Counted from the first letter of the stretch, positions 50,879 to 59,631 are shown. The stretch is 64,000 bases of DNA from RDXT01 sp033765305 (GCA_033765305.1 JANRID010000058.1:62001-126000); one strand, 5' to 3'. Made by a program: numbers and translations. Notes: generated by a model not told the origin, from the sequence alone.

Positions 50879-51327
50879 ACAATAGCCAGAGGTTGAATCC
50901 ACTGCCGGGATGCAGTGGGCAAATCGCCGCGCAGCGGCGGGGGCGCCTGGCGGTGCAATGCCAGCAGCTGCGCGCGGGTGAGCGTATCGGCGGCCTGCCC
51001 GCTGAGTTCCTGGGCGAATCCGCGCTCATAGCGTGCCGCCAGCGAAATCTGGCGCAGATACCGCCCATCGGGCAGCCGCTCGTAGCGCACCTGCGGCGCA
51101 TTCAGGACCAATGCGCCTTCCGCAGTGCTGTCGGGCGGCAGCGGCGGCAGCCAGGCGCGGACGGTTTCGCCGCTCAGCTCCCGGACCGGCCGGCCCGTTT
51201 CGGCCAGCATCGACTCCACCAGCATGCGGTACCGCTCGCCTGCGCCCGGCTGCGCGCCAAGCAGCAGCGGTGCCAGCAGACACCCCGCAGCAAAGATACG
51301 CAGGCCCTTCGGAAGGTTGGCTGGCAT
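50824..51327 (-). CDS. Uncharacterised exported protein with C-terminal helix
   Basis: This 167-residue protein starts with a signal-like segment (MPANLPKGLRIFAAGCLLAPLLLG) and ends in a transmembrane helix (IQPLAIVCGSFALLLSLYYLRTP). The central part has short amphipathic segments (YRMLVESMLAETGR, QLLALHRQAPPP). No family is recognised. Its 3' end overlaps the lipoprotein start by 55 bases, so both are likely cotranscribed, and this gene may be an assembly partner. It lies 25 bases after pyrH. Confidence 0.65.
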   Translation of the reverse strand: MPANLPKGLRIFAAGCLLAPLLLGAQPGAGERYRMLVESMLAETGRPVRELSGETVRAWLPPLPPDSTAEGALVLNAPQVRYERLPDGRYLRQISLAARYERGFAQELSGQAADTLTRAQLLALHRQAPPPLRGDLPTASRQWIQPLAIVCGSFALLLSLYYLRTPR

Positions 51328-51352
51328 GAGTGCGGGAATGAGGCAGAGCCGA

Positions 51353-52069
51353 TCAGCTCACCAGCGTGCCGATGCGCTCGCCCATGACGATGCGCAGCAG
51401 GCTGCCGGTATCGTTGATATTGAACACGATAATCGGCAGGTCGTTCTCCTGGCAGAGGGTGAAAGCCGTCATGTCCATGACGGCCAGGCGGTTGGCCAGC
51501 ACATCGGCGAAGGAGACCGTGTCGTATTTTACTGCATCCTTGTGCTTGCGCGGGTCGGCGGTGTACACGCCGTCCACCGAGGTGCCTTTGAGCACCACAT
51601 CCGCCTCGATCTCGATGGCCCGGAGGCTGGCGGCGGTATCGGTGGTGAAGAAGGGGTTGCCGGTGCCGGCGCCGAAGATTACGATGCGGCCTTTTTCGAG
51701 GTGGCGGATGGCGCGGCGGCGGATGTAGGGTTCGCAGATGCGGTCCATCGCAATGGCGGACTGCAGCCGGACCTGAGCGCCGCGCTGCTCGAGCGCATCC
51801 TGCAGGGCCATGCAGTTGATCACCGTCGCCAGCATGCCCATGTAGTCGGAATGGGCGCGGCCCATGCCGGAGCGTTCCCCCTGAATGCCCCGGAAGATGT
51901 TCCCGCCGCCTACGACGATCGCGACCTCGATGCCCATCTGGTGCACAGCCAGCACTTCATCGGCGTAAAACCCCAGCGTTTCGTTGTCGATGCCGAATTC
52001 TTTGCTCCCCATCAGGGCTTCTCCACTCAGTTTCAGCAGAATGCGTTGGTATTTGGCAGGTGTGTTCAT
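51353..52069 (-). CDS. pyrH: UMP kinase
   Basis: This 238-residue amino-acid-kinase-fold enzyme phosphorylates UMP to UDP. Motifs are RILLKLSGEALMG (9-21), VVGGGNIFRG near 55, and the GxGxxNPFFTTDTAASLRA nucleotide loop near 145, followed by DVVLKGTSVDGVYTADP. Length and motifs are standard for bacterial PyrH, which is regulated by UTP and GTP. It follows tsf on the minus strand but a strong terminator lies between them, so it is transcribed from its own or a read-through promoter. Confidence 0.95.
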   Translation of the reverse strand: MNTPAKYQRILLKLSGEALMGSKEFGIDNETLGFYADEVLAVHQMGIEVAIVVGGGNIFRGIQGERSGMGRAHSDYMGMLATVINCMALQDALEQRGAQVRLQSAIAMDRICEPYIRRRAIRHLEKGRIVIFGAGTGNPFFTTDTAASLRAIEIEADVVLKGTSVDGVYTADPRKHKDAVKYDTVSFADVLANRLAVMDMTAFTLCQENDLPIIVFNINDTGSLLRIVMGERIGTLVS

Positions 52070-52187
52070 CTCGTCGGTAATTGAAGGGCGAATGTCGCTG
52101 CTGCGGACCGGAGATCCAGCCGGCGAAGCATGACTGGAAAAAATGGGTGAAAGAACGGTCTACGGGCTTCGGATCGTTCAGCTAGAT

Positions 52188-52220
52188 AAAAAAAAAGAGA
52201 GTTCCGAAAAACTCTCTTTT
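52188..52220 (-). terminator. Rho-independent terminator after tsf
   Basis: On the minus strand, AAAAGAGAGTT, a six-base loop and AACTCTCTTTT form an 11-base stem (52220-52193) followed by a T-run to 52188. It lies about 20 bases beyond the tsf stop. Confidence 0.85.
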
Positions 52221-52239
52221 GCGATTCTGCCTTTCCTCC

Positions 52240-53079
52240 TCAGGAAGCGCCCAGCTGAAGGCGCTTGAAGGCGGTGATTTTGACTTCCTTGCCCAGGTTG
52301 TCGGCCACGTACTGGCCTACGGTCTTGGAGGTATCCTTCACGAAGTCCTGATTGAGCAGGGTATTTTCCTTGAAGAATTTGCTCAGTTTGCCGCGGGCGA
52401 TCTGCTCGAGCATTTTTTCGGGCTTGCCTTCGTTGCGGGCCTGCTCCATGCCGATTTCGATCTCCTTGGTAACTACGTCGGCGGATACATCGTCCTTGTC
52501 CAGGCCGATCGGATTCATCGCCGCGATCTGCATCGCTACATCCCGGCCAATGGCGGACACATCCTTGCCGCCCGTCTGCACGAACGCCACCGCAACGCCG
52601 ACCCGTGCGCCCGGGTGGATATAGGTCACGATTTTCTCGCCGCCGATCCGCTCATACTTGCTCACATCGATCTTCTCGCCGATTTTACCCACATGGTCGG
52701 TGAGCATATCGGAGATCGACTGGCCATTCACAACCAGTGCTTTGAGCGCGTCGAGATCGGCAGGCTTGTGGGCTTCGGCAGCCGAAGCGATGAGGGCGCC
52801 CAGTTTCTGGAAATCCTCATTGCGGGCCACGAAGTCGGTTTCGCAGTTCAGCTCGATCAGAACAGCTTCGGACTCGTCCGCGCTGGGCTGGATAAAGATC
52901 GCGCCTTCTTTGGCTTCGCGGTCGGCGCGGTTGGCGGAGACTTTCTGGCCTTTTTTGCGCAGAATTTCAATGGCTTTGTCAAAATCGCCTTCCGCTTCTG
53001 CGAGGGCTTTCTTGCAATCCATCATGCCGGCGCCGGTAATTTGCCGCAGGTGGTTTACTTCTTGTGCGGTAATAGCCAT
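52240..53079 (-). CDS. tsf: Translation elongation factor Ts
   Basis: This 279-residue factor exchanges GDP for GTP on EF-Tu. The N-terminal UBA-like domain and first signature (LRQITGAGMMDCKKAL, 11-26) are followed by ELNCETDFVARNEDF, the second signature, and the dimerisation domain. The length is normal. Unusually, rpsB does not precede it; a DUF2851 gene lies upstream. It has a recognisable promoter and its own terminator, so it is a single-gene unit here. Confidence 0.96.
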   Translation of the reverse strand: MAITAQEVNHLRQITGAGMMDCKKALAEAEGDFDKAIEILRKKGQKVSANRADREAKEGAIFIQPSADESEAVLIELNCETDFVARNEDFQKLGALIASAAEAHKPADLDALKALVVNGQSISDMLTDHVGKIGEKIDVSKYERIGGEKIVTYIHPGARVGVAVAFVQTGGKDVSAIGRDVAMQIAAMNPIGLDKDDVSADVVTKEIEIGMEQARNEGKPEKMLEQIARGKLSKFFKENTLLNQDFVKDTSKTVGQYVADNLGKEVKITAFKRLQLGAS

Positions 53080-53119
53080 GCGTGTATGCTCGTTAGGATC
53101 GTTTCGTACAAAAACGCTG

Positions 53120-53150
53120 CGAAATTAGCAGATTCTGCGGTAAATCCCAA
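53120..53150 (-). promoter_or_regulatory. Promoter of tsf
   Basis: On the minus strand, a -33 box TTGG (53150-53147) and a -7 box TAATTTCG (53127-53120) are separated by 19 bases. One of the fixed -7 positions differs. The leader would be about 35 bases. Confidence 0.55.
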
Positions 53151-53203
53151 TGGATCGGAAGCGCTTGCAGCGCTTCATCGAAAAAGATCCTGTTTCCTGA
53201 TCT

Positions 53204-54517
53204 TCAGGCCGTTTCTGCCCCTTCCTCCGGCTGCCGTTTCAGGATCTGATGCCCGATTCCGCATTCGAGGCAGCGCCGGGCAGTGCAGTAGTGCTTATGA
53301 AGCTGAATCAGCCCCTGGGATTCCAGGGCGCGGGGGTTGGGCAGGCCCAGCGCCTCAAACGGCCGGGTATGGCGGTTGTGCTCCGGCGGCAGGCGCTCCA
53401 GCAGCTGTTCGGTCCCGGCCTCCGGCAGCATACGCCCATGTGCCTGGCCATACAGCCAGGCCGCCGGCACAAGGACATTTACGAGCAGAATCTGCTTCTG
53501 GGCCGCGCCCAGTGCCGGCGCGCCCCGGCGAACGGGCTCGCCTGGCCGGTAATGCCGCTCCCAGTATGGAGAGGCGCGGACTTCCCGGCTGATCAGCGCC
53601 TCCATGCCTTCCAGGCTCAGCAGCCGGATCAGCTCGGGAAACGCCCGGATCAGGGCGGCCAGCTGCGCCAGGCGCAGGGTCGGAAAGGCTGCCGGCCGCA
53701 TGCGGAGAAAACTGAGCAGCACCGGCGGCGCCGGTGCCAGCTGGTATTTATGCTGGAGATGCGCCCATTCGGCAGCCAGCGCCTCCAGATGCGCATCTCC
53801 GCCGGGGCGCTGCAGCAGCCCGGCGGCCCCCAGCAGCCATGCTTCACCAGCCAGCGGCAGGTGCGCCACGCGCTTGACCAGCGCCGCCGGTGCCCGGCGC
53901 GCCAGCATGCGGAACACCTCTGCATTCACCGGGCCGCCCATCTGGGCCGCCAGCTCTTCCCAGAGCACCTGCTCCCAGGCTGGTACGGCGCCGCTCATCC
54001 GAGCGCGGAGCGCAGCCGCCTTCATTTCGACCCGCTCGATGGCAAGCCGCTGAATCCATGCATCCCGGTGCAGCGGCAGCACCTGCCTGATGAGGGCTGC
54101 GCACGGTATCCCGTCCGGAGCGAGCTGGAGCTGGGCGTACCGGTCCAGCAGCCCCGGCGGAATACGCCCGTGCAGCTCCAGCTCCGGAATCTGGCTTCCG
54201 TCCTGCCGCAGCACCGGGCGGCCGCTGCTGTGCAGCACCACGTGCAGGATAACGGCGTTGTACGCAGGGTCCTGCTCGTGCCGGTGCCGGTACCAGTCCT
54301 GGGTTTCGACGTGGATTTCCACCTGCCCGATCCATTCCATACCGCTGATCTTAATGCGGGCATCCTGAAAATCAGGCCCTTGATTCCGGTTCAGCAGGCC
54401 CTGGCGGAGAATGCGGACCGGATGGCCTTCGGTGCTGCGGAGATCCTGCAGATCAAACTGGAGGGTAGCCCACACATACTGGACTACATCTTCCGGCAGG
54501 CGGGAAAACAAGCTCAT
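53204..54517 (-). CDS. DUF2851 family protein
   Basis: This 437-residue protein belongs to DUF2851, a family typical of Bacteroidota with unknown function. Hallmarks are the N-terminal EDVVQYVWATLQFD, LRQGLLNRNQGPDFQDARI, the acidic VEIHVETQDWYRHRHEQD-type segment, and the C-terminal cysteine motif HYCTARRCLECGIG. The cysteines suggest metal binding. The charged H-x-H and E/D pattern of the N-terminal domain suggests a nuclease-like fold, which is inference. It lies 32 bases after the aldo/keto reductase gene on the minus strand. Confidence 0.9.
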   Translation of the reverse strand: MSLFSRLPEDVVQYVWATLQFDLQDLRSTEGHPVRILRQGLLNRNQGPDFQDARIKISGMEWIGQVEIHVETQDWYRHRHEQDPAYNAVILHVVLHSSGRPVLRQDGSQIPELELHGRIPPGLLDRYAQLQLAPDGIPCAALIRQVLPLHRDAWIQRLAIERVEMKAAALRARMSGAVPAWEQVLWEELAAQMGGPVNAEVFRMLARRAPAALVKRVAHLPLAGEAWLLGAAGLLQRPGGDAHLEALAAEWAHLQHKYQLAPAPPVLLSFLRMRPAAFPTLRLAQLAALIRAFPELIRLLSLEGMEALISREVRASPYWERHYRPGEPVRRGAPALGAAQKQILLVNVLVPAAWLYGQAHGRMLPEAGTEQLLERLPPEHNRHTRPFEALGLPNPRALESQGLIQLHKHYCTARRCLECGIGHQILKRQPEEGAETA

Positions 54518-54549
54518 GGCGGCGGCGAAAATTGGAAGGCGAACGCGGA

Positions 54550-55545
54550 TCAGTTCCAGGGCATGGCCTTGCGGTAGTCCCAGTAGGCCTGCGCCGGCTC
54601 GGCAAGCGCCTCCAGCCTGCCGAGGAGGCCGGAATCGGGGTGCAGGCGCATCGCGGCGAGGTTGCTGTATAGCTGGTCTGCGGTGGCAGCGCCGCTCAGG
54701 ACGACATCGGCCCAGGGCTGCGCCAGGACGGCTGCGAGCGCCAGGGCATCTGCGCTCACACCCAGCGCATGGCTTTCAGCCTGCAGCAGGGCCAGGCGCG
54801 CGGTATAGGCCGGGTCCGTATTCCGGGGAGTCAGACGGCCGTTGGCCAGCGCTTCTTTGACCACGATCCCCATGCCGGCGGCATGCGCCTCCGCCAGCGC
54901 CGGACCTGCAGAAGGCTCCAGCAGGTTCCAGGTGGCCTGCACAGCATCGAAGAGCGGCTGGCCGCCGATGCGGATGTCCAGGGCGCGCCGCAAGGTATCG
55001 GCTTGTCCGGAACCGCTGAGCGACAGCCCGACGGAAATTCCTTCCGTCTTCAGTTCCGCAAGCGCCTCCAGTACCCCGGCCCGCTCCAGCACCCCGCTCT
55101 CTAGGGTGGCGGAGTGAATCTGATACAGGCGCAGCCAGGGCCGCAGCAGGGTGCTGCTCTCGGCCCATTGCCGCCGCAGCACCTCCAGGCTGTGGTCTTT
55201 GACCTCGTGGACCGGCGCATCCACCTGCCAGCCGGCTGTATAGGTGTATCCCCATTTGGAGCCGGCTGCCGCCTGACCGGGCGGCAGCTGCCGGCGGTTC
55301 AGCCAGCTGCTCAAAAACTGCTCGCCCCGCCCGTAGGAACGGGCCGCATCGAAGTAGGTGATGCCTGCTGCCCAGGCGGCATCGAGCACGGTGTGGCTGT
55401 GCGCCTCCATGTGCTCCGGCATGTACGCGCGGCGAAGATCACCCGCATGGCCGAGGTTGATGTAGCCCGGGCGGCCCAGCGCGGCCATGCCCAGCCCCAT
55501 CCGGCTGACTGCTATGCCCGTGCGCCCCAGAACGCGTGTTTCCAT
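54550..55545 (-). CDS. Aldo/keto reductase
   Basis: This 331-residue NADPH-dependent TIM-barrel reductase has the catalytic tetrad region ITYFDAARSYGRGEQF (aspartate and tyrosine), a GSKWGY lysine motif, and a QIHSATLE histidine. The C-terminal cofactor segment is SGAATADQL. Members reduce aldehydes and ketones; the substrate is unknown. Its start faces the methyltransferase start at 55582, so the two promoters share about 36 bases. Confidence 0.88.
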   Translation of the reverse strand: METRVLGRTGIAVSRMGLGMAALGRPGYINLGHAGDLRRAYMPEHMEAHSHTVLDAAWAAGITYFDAARSYGRGEQFLSSWLNRRQLPPGQAAAGSKWGYTYTAGWQVDAPVHEVKDHSLEVLRRQWAESSTLLRPWLRLYQIHSATLESGVLERAGVLEALAELKTEGISVGLSLSGSGQADTLRRALDIRIGGQPLFDAVQATWNLLEPSAGPALAEAHAAGMGIVVKEALANGRLTPRNTDPAYTARLALLQAESHALGVSADALALAAVLAQPWADVVLSGAATADQLYSNLAAMRLHPDSGLLGRLEALAEPAQAYWDYRKAMPWN

Positions 55546-55577
55546 TTGGCTAAGTTACACTGCCGGGGCTACATTTG
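55545..55577 (+). promoter_or_regulatory. Promoter of the methyltransferase gene
   Basis: TTTG (55545-55548) and TACATTTG (55570-55577) are spaced by 21 bases. The -7 box fits the consensus exactly. It ends 4 bases before the ATG at 55582, implying a leaderless message. The -33 box lies on the start codon region of the divergent reductase. Confidence 0.55.
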
Positions 55578-55581
55578 CAGC

Positions 55582-56490
55582 ATGATCCGCTCGCTCCTGC
55601 ATCCGGTTTATGTCCAGGCGCACCGGCTGCTGTACCGAAGCCGCCGCTGGAATCCGCTCTTCCGGCGGCAGTATGGCGCCGGGCCGGTGGCCGAAGGGCA
55701 CATTTCCGATGAGCATCTGGCCGATCCGGCCCTGGATGACGCGCTGGAGCAGGCTTTTGCGGAGATGGGCATCGAGGTACGGCCGTACCGGATCGGCCTG
55801 CCGGCCTACCGGGCCTATCTGGCCGATGCGCAATATCCCCGGAGCTACTACGGCGGCGGGCTGGACCCCGGGGCCAATTTCACCGAAAAAACCCTCGAGC
55901 ACTTTGTATCCGCACAGCTGCTCGGCCTGAAGCCGGGGCAGGTATTCGTGGACATCGCGGCAGCGAGCTCGCCCTTTTCGGACATCGCGAAGCGCCTCTT
56001 CGGCCTTGCGGAGAGCTACCGGCAGGATCTGATTTATCCCGAAGGCATCGAGGGAAACCGGATCGGGGGCTGGGCGCATGCGCTGCATCTCCCGGACCGG
56101 AGCGTGCACGCAGCTACTTTGCACTGTTCGCTGGAGCATTTCGAGGGCGACAGCGATACGCGGCTGTTTCAGGAACTGGCGCGCGTGCTGGCACCGGGCG
56201 GCAAAGCAGTCATCCTGCCCTTCTACCTCGCGCATACCTATACCATTCACGTAGATCCTGCCTTCAATCTGCTTCAGGGACACCGGCCGCAGCTGGACCC
56301 GGCAGCAGCGCTCCGGTACTGCAGCTGGCGGCAGTTTTTCTCGCGGCATTACGATCCGGCGGCACTGAAACGCAGAATCCTGGACCCGGCGCCGGGCCTC
56401 CGGCTGACGCTCTACCGCCCGGAGAATTTCCGCGACGCCGATCCCGCCGGCTACCTGCGCTGGGCAGGGGTGTTCGAGCAGGCAGGATAA
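55582..56490 (+). CDS. SAM-dependent methyltransferase-like protein
   Basis: This 302-residue protein has a methyltransferase fold: motif I region VFVDIAAASSPFSDIAKRLFG near residue 130, then HCSLEHFEGDSDTRLFQELARVL and GGKAVILPFY, as in the Methyltransf_11 group. Motif I lacks the usual glycines (AAASSP), so SAM binding may be altered. The N-terminal 100 residues are basic and may form a separate domain. An open frame runs upstream but starts inside the divergent reductase gene. Substrate unknown. Confidence 0.75.
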   Translation: MIRSLLHPVYVQAHRLLYRSRRWNPLFRRQYGAGPVAEGHISDEHLADPALDDALEQAFAEMGIEVRPYRIGLPAYRAYLADAQYPRSYYGGGLDPGANFTEKTLEHFVSAQLLGLKPGQVFVDIAAASSPFSDIAKRLFGLAESYRQDLIYPEGIEGNRIGGWAHALHLPDRSVHAATLHCSLEHFEGDSDTRLFQELARVLAPGGKAVILPFYLAHTYTIHVDPAFNLLQGHRPQLDPAAALRYCSWRQFFSRHYDPAALKRRILDPAPGLRLTLYRPENFRDADPAGYLRWAGVFEQAG

Positions 56491-56559
56491 GCCCGGCCGC
56501 AGGCGAACAAAGCGCGCCGGCGCGGGGTTATACCCGTATTCATTACCTGACATTCGAAT

Positions 56560-56673
56560 ATGGAATTCACCGGCAGCATCCTCAATCTGGCCATCCTGAT
56601 TACCGGCGTGATCGCCGTGCTGAGCGTGCTTGTGCTTGCAGTGGTGCGGGCGGGCAATAAAAAACCGGAGTGA
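56560..56673 (+). CDS. 37-residue single-helix membrane peptide
   Basis: The ATG at 56560 opens a frame of 37 codons ending at TGA 56673. The peptide has one central hydrophobic helix (ILNLAILITGVIAVLSVLVL) and a charged tail RAGNKKPE. This is too short for homology-based naming. Its 3' end overlaps the terminator hairpin of the gene on the other strand. It is supported by composition and the absence of any other feature, not by a family. Confidence 0.5.
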   Translation: MEFTGSILNLAILITGVIAVLSVLVLAVVRAGNKKPE

Positions 56674-56683
56674 AGCACTCCGG
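56659..56683 (-). terminator. Terminator of the helix-hairpin-helix gene
   Basis: On the minus strand, an eight-base GC-rich stem CCGGAGTG with CACTCCGG (56683-56665, three-base loop) is followed by a run of Ts to 56659. It is placed 30 bases after the stop at 56713. Confidence 0.8.
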
Positions 56684-56712
56684 TGCGGGGAACGGGGACG
56701 GCAGCGAACAGC

Positions 56713-57117
56713 TCAATGGCTGATCATCGGTTCGAGTTTCTTGGCATCCTCGATAAAGCGCTCCACCTGGCTCAGCGAGGGAAGCTGGCGTACCCGCTTT
56801 TTCTGATCGTTCACTTCCTTCATCTTGGCATGCAGATTTGCTGCGTTGCGGTTGCGGAGTTCCTTCACGGTATCCACACCGGCCGCTTCCAGCAGCTCGG
56901 CATACTGGGCCGCGACCCCTTTGATGCGGAAGAGATCCGCCATGTTGGTCCAGGCAAGAATCTTCTGTTCGTCGATCCCGGTGGATTCGCTGAGGGCTTT
57001 GCGGCCCTGCTTGGTGGCGCCGGTCTTCAGCAGCTTCTCTACGCTGCGGACCCCGGCAGCGGTGAGCTTTTCGGCAAAGGCAGGACCAATGCCTTCAATG
57101 TCAGAAATTTTAGCCAT
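56713..57117 (-). CDS. Helix-hairpin-helix protein (DUF4332-like)
   Basis: A protein of 134 residues starting MAKISDIEGIGPAFAEKL. It has two helix-hairpin-helix units (IEGIGPAFAEKLTAAGVRSV, then IKGVAAQYAELLEAAGVDTV), each of the GIG/GVA type that contacts nucleic acid backbone. It resembles DUF4332 proteins, often found in cyanobacteria and Bacteroidota. A basic segment (MKEVNDQKKRVRQLP) follows. The start at 57117 is preferred; an upstream in-frame ATG adds 35 residues with no family likeness. Role unknown, DNA or RNA binding inferred. Confidence 0.85.
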   Translation of the reverse strand: MAKISDIEGIGPAFAEKLTAAGVRSVEKLLKTGATKQGRKALSESTGIDEQKILAWTNMADLFRIKGVAAQYAELLEAAGVDTVKELRNRNAANLHAKMKEVNDQKKRVRQLPSLSQVERFIEDAKKLEPMISH

Positions 57118-57208
57118 TACCAGATACAGGTTAAGGGTTCTACCGCTGCATAATACTGATTCTGACCAATTTATCAAAATCCCGCTGATATGTTGGGGCC
57201 AATTTCCG

Positions 57209-58789
57209 CTAGGCAGCCCCAAAATCCCGGATAGGCGGTACCATCAGCACCGATTCCCGCTCTACGACGACCATGCCGGGCGGGTCGCCTTTGCGCTTTC
57301 GGACATATTTGCAGGGGGTGTACTGCACGGGTACGAGGGTATCGGTGCGGCGTTTGGAGAAAAAGGCAGCCAGCCGGGCGGCATACTCCAGGACCTGCGG
57401 GGGAATGCTGCGGCCAGCCCGGTGCCGGATGACGACATGCGAGCCGGGCACATCCCGGGCGTGCAGCCAGAGGTCTGCTTTGGAGGCGAAGCGGAAGGTC
57501 AGCTCGTCGTTGCTGCGGGCGTGCTTGCCGGCGAATATTTCAAAACCCTCGTACTCAAACCGGTGAAAAGGCAGGCGCGCGGGCGCCTCGGTCTCCTGCT
57601 TGTAGCGGCGGAGCCGGCGCAGCAGCTCCGGATCGAATCCTTCCGGACCCAGGGTCAGCTGCTCCGGCGGCACCGCCTGCGCAAACAGCTCCCATTCCGC
57701 CTCGGCCTCCCGGATCTGCGCCTGGAGGGCCTCAGCCTGTTCCTGAAGGTGCCGGAGCCGGAGGCGGCGGTCCTTGTGCTTGCCGTAGTAGCGCTGCGCG
57801 TTGTCCTGCGGGCTCAGCTGCGGATCGAGCTTGATGCGCAGCGGGGCTGCCTCGTTATAAAAGTCTTCCACCTCGATGCTGTGCGCTGCGGGCGGAATCC
57901 GGTGCAGGTTGGCCATCAGCAGGTGGCCCAGTTCCTCGGGGCTCCGCTCCTGCTCCAGCTGGGCCATGCTGGTCTGATACGAGGCCAGCTGGCCCCGGTA
58001 TTTGTCGAGCGGCTTGCGGAGAGCCGTTTCCGCCTCGCGGTACTGCCGCCGGTAGGATTCCCACTGATACTGGCTCCGCAGAAAAATCCGCAGCGCATCT
58101 TCAATTCCGGGGATCTGGATGCCCGGCTCGGCGGGAAACAGGTAGAGCCGGATTTCGTTCTGGCTGAGGGCAAGGGTGAAGGGGCCGGTCTGCGCCTCTT
58201 CCGCCAGGCGGCGCAGGGCATCCGGGGGCGTTTCGCCTGCCTGCATATGCTGGAGCATGCGCCGGGCGAATACCTTGTCCAGCACCGGCGACACCTTGCG
58301 CAGGGCCTGTGCCGCATCCGCTTCCACAGGTGCCAGATCGGCGGGCAGGAGTTCAGGCCGCCAGAATCCGGGCACCGCCGTATAGCCAAGATCTTCCTCC
58401 ATCTCCCGGTTGAAGAGTTCCTGCACGGCGCCGTCCCGGCGCAGGAGAATATTGGCCCGGTTGCCGTGAAGCTTCAGCAGCAGATCGAAGCCCGACTCCA
58501 GCTCCAGCATCAGCACCCGCTCGTACGGAAGCACCTGCACCTCGCGCAGCCGCAGGCCCTGAATCTCCGGAAACAGGCCTGCTACGTTGCGGCGGGCGCG
58601 GCTGAACTCCGGCACCGGTACCGCATAGGTATGCGGCGTGCGGCAGCCAATGCGCAGGCTCACCGATTCCAGCTCAACAATCAGCTCGTTTTTATTCTGC
58701 GAAAAACAGGCCGTCACCTGCTCCCCGGCACAGCGTCCGTTCAGATAGCCGGCGAGCCGGAGCAGCGTGAAATAATGAACCTGCATCAT
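57209..58789 (-). CDS. NFACT family protein, RqcH-like
   Basis: This 526-residue protein has the layout of RqcH/Rqc2 proteins: an NFACT-N domain (1-about 200, LRIGCRTPHTYAVP, LPYERVLMLEL), a middle coiled coil (about 270-400), and the C-terminal NFACT-R/DUF814 domain with FEIFAGKHARSNDELTF and LWLHARDVPGSHVVIR. RqcH binds stalled 50S subunits and adds alanine tails to unfinished proteins. The first codon is one of two adjacent ATGs (58789 or 58786). The end has MVVVERESVLMVPP. Confidence 0.9.
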   Translation of the reverse strand: MMQVHYFTLLRLAGYLNGRCAGEQVTACFSQNKNELIVELESVSLRIGCRTPHTYAVPVPEFSRARRNVAGLFPEIQGLRLREVQVLPYERVLMLELESGFDLLLKLHGNRANILLRRDGAVQELFNREMEEDLGYTAVPGFWRPELLPADLAPVEADAAQALRKVSPVLDKVFARRMLQHMQAGETPPDALRRLAEEAQTGPFTLALSQNEIRLYLFPAEPGIQIPGIEDALRIFLRSQYQWESYRRQYREAETALRKPLDKYRGQLASYQTSMAQLEQERSPEELGHLLMANLHRIPPAAHSIEVEDFYNEAAPLRIKLDPQLSPQDNAQRYYGKHKDRRLRLRHLQEQAEALQAQIREAEAEWELFAQAVPPEQLTLGPEGFDPELLRRLRRYKQETEAPARLPFHRFEYEGFEIFAGKHARSNDELTFRFASKADLWLHARDVPGSHVVIRHRAGRSIPPQVLEYAARLAAFFSKRRTDTLVPVQYTPCKYVRKRKGDPPGMVVVERESVLMVPPIRDFGAA

Positions 58790-58856
58790 AGCAGTATGCG
58801 GATGCTCTATAACCGCAATCCGGCAGGCAAAGTTGGCAGCCTGGCCTGAGGAAACC

Positions 58857-58885
58857 AAAAAACCCGGCCTGCTGAACAGGCCGGG
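58857..58885 (-). terminator. Terminator of the phasin-like gene
   Basis: On the minus strand, CCCGGCCTG, a five-base loop and CAGGCCGGG (58885-58863) are followed by six Ts to 58857. It lies 36 bases after the stop at 58921 and before the RqcH-like gene. Confidence 0.85.
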
Positions 58886-58920
58886 CCTACTACTACTCCA
58901 ATTCTCAGTTTACACAGAGA

Positions 58921-59292
58921 TCATTTGACCGGCTCTGCGGCAGGTTTTTCAGCGGGTTGGGCGGGCGTTTCAGCAGCCGGCACAATGCCCAGCTTCGCTT
59001 CGATGGCAGCCACGCGGGCCGTCAGGGCTTCGAGGTCTTCGCGGGTCATCAGGCGGGGCAGGTTGATCGCTTCGGCGAAGTTGTCGGCCATCGTGCGCAG
59101 GCGGTCTTCCAGCTCGTTGCGCTTGCCTTCCACATCGCCCACAAAATTGTCGACAATCTTTTTGCCTTCGTCCTCGGATACTTTGCCTTTGCCGACGAGT
59201 TCGTCCACAGCTTCCTGCAGCTTCTCAGCCGTGAAAGCCACTACACCTACTCCGGTGTACAGGAATTTTTTGAGCAACTCTTCCATATGCAT
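58921..59292 (-). CDS. Phasin-like protein
   Basis: This 123-residue protein has a long helical central region (KLQEAVDELVGKGKVSEDEG, then DRLRTMADNFAEAINLP) typical of phasin/PhaF-like and DUF1640-like coiled coils, and a C-terminal tail rich in A and P (ETPAQPAEKPAAEP). The N-terminus has one hydrophobic stretch YTGVGVVAFTAEKL. Phasins coat polyhydroxyalkanoate granules, but no pha gene is in view; the name reflects similarity only. The next gene, ppk, makes another storage polymer. A second start ATG lies at codon 3. Confidence 0.65.
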   Translation of the reverse strand: MHMEELLKKFLYTGVGVVAFTAEKLQEAVDELVGKGKVSEDEGKKIVDNFVGDVEGKRNELEDRLRTMADNFAEAINLPRLMTREDLEALTARVAAIEAKLGIVPAAETPAQPAEKPAAEPVK

Positions 59293-59631
59293 GCGGTTAT
59301 CGCGTGAAGGATCTGTACAGTTCTGCTGCGAACGGTGTGCCAGCCCGAAAAAATGGGCTTAAATAAAATTTTGCCAAAATATTTGCTATTAAAATTTCTG
59401 TTCTATGTCATACGCCACCGGCAGATCTGGCATGTGCTATTAAAACTTCCGTTTTTGCCTGTTCTGCCTGCCGCTGCGGCCTGTCATTGGCAGTCGCGGC
59501 TCCCGCCATGCGGCGGCAGCAGGCCCCAGGCGCGGATCTTTCCGGATTGGCTGCCATAGGTTCGGATTCTGCCAGGCTGTCAGTGACAGCTGCTGCAGAT
59601 TGGCTGCAGAAATTTCGGTTATGCCTGCGCG
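59293..59631. other. Intergenic region with two short direct repeats
   Basis: A 339-base gap. TGCTATTAAAATTTCTGTT and TGCTATTAAAACTTCCGTT are similar 19-base repeats about 60 bases apart (near 59390 and 59452), upstream of the phasin-like gene on the minus strand. The remaining sequence is GC-rich and featureless. A possible A/T-rich promoter zone lies at 59360-59400, but no clear -7/-33 pair is seen. Confidence 0.5.
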
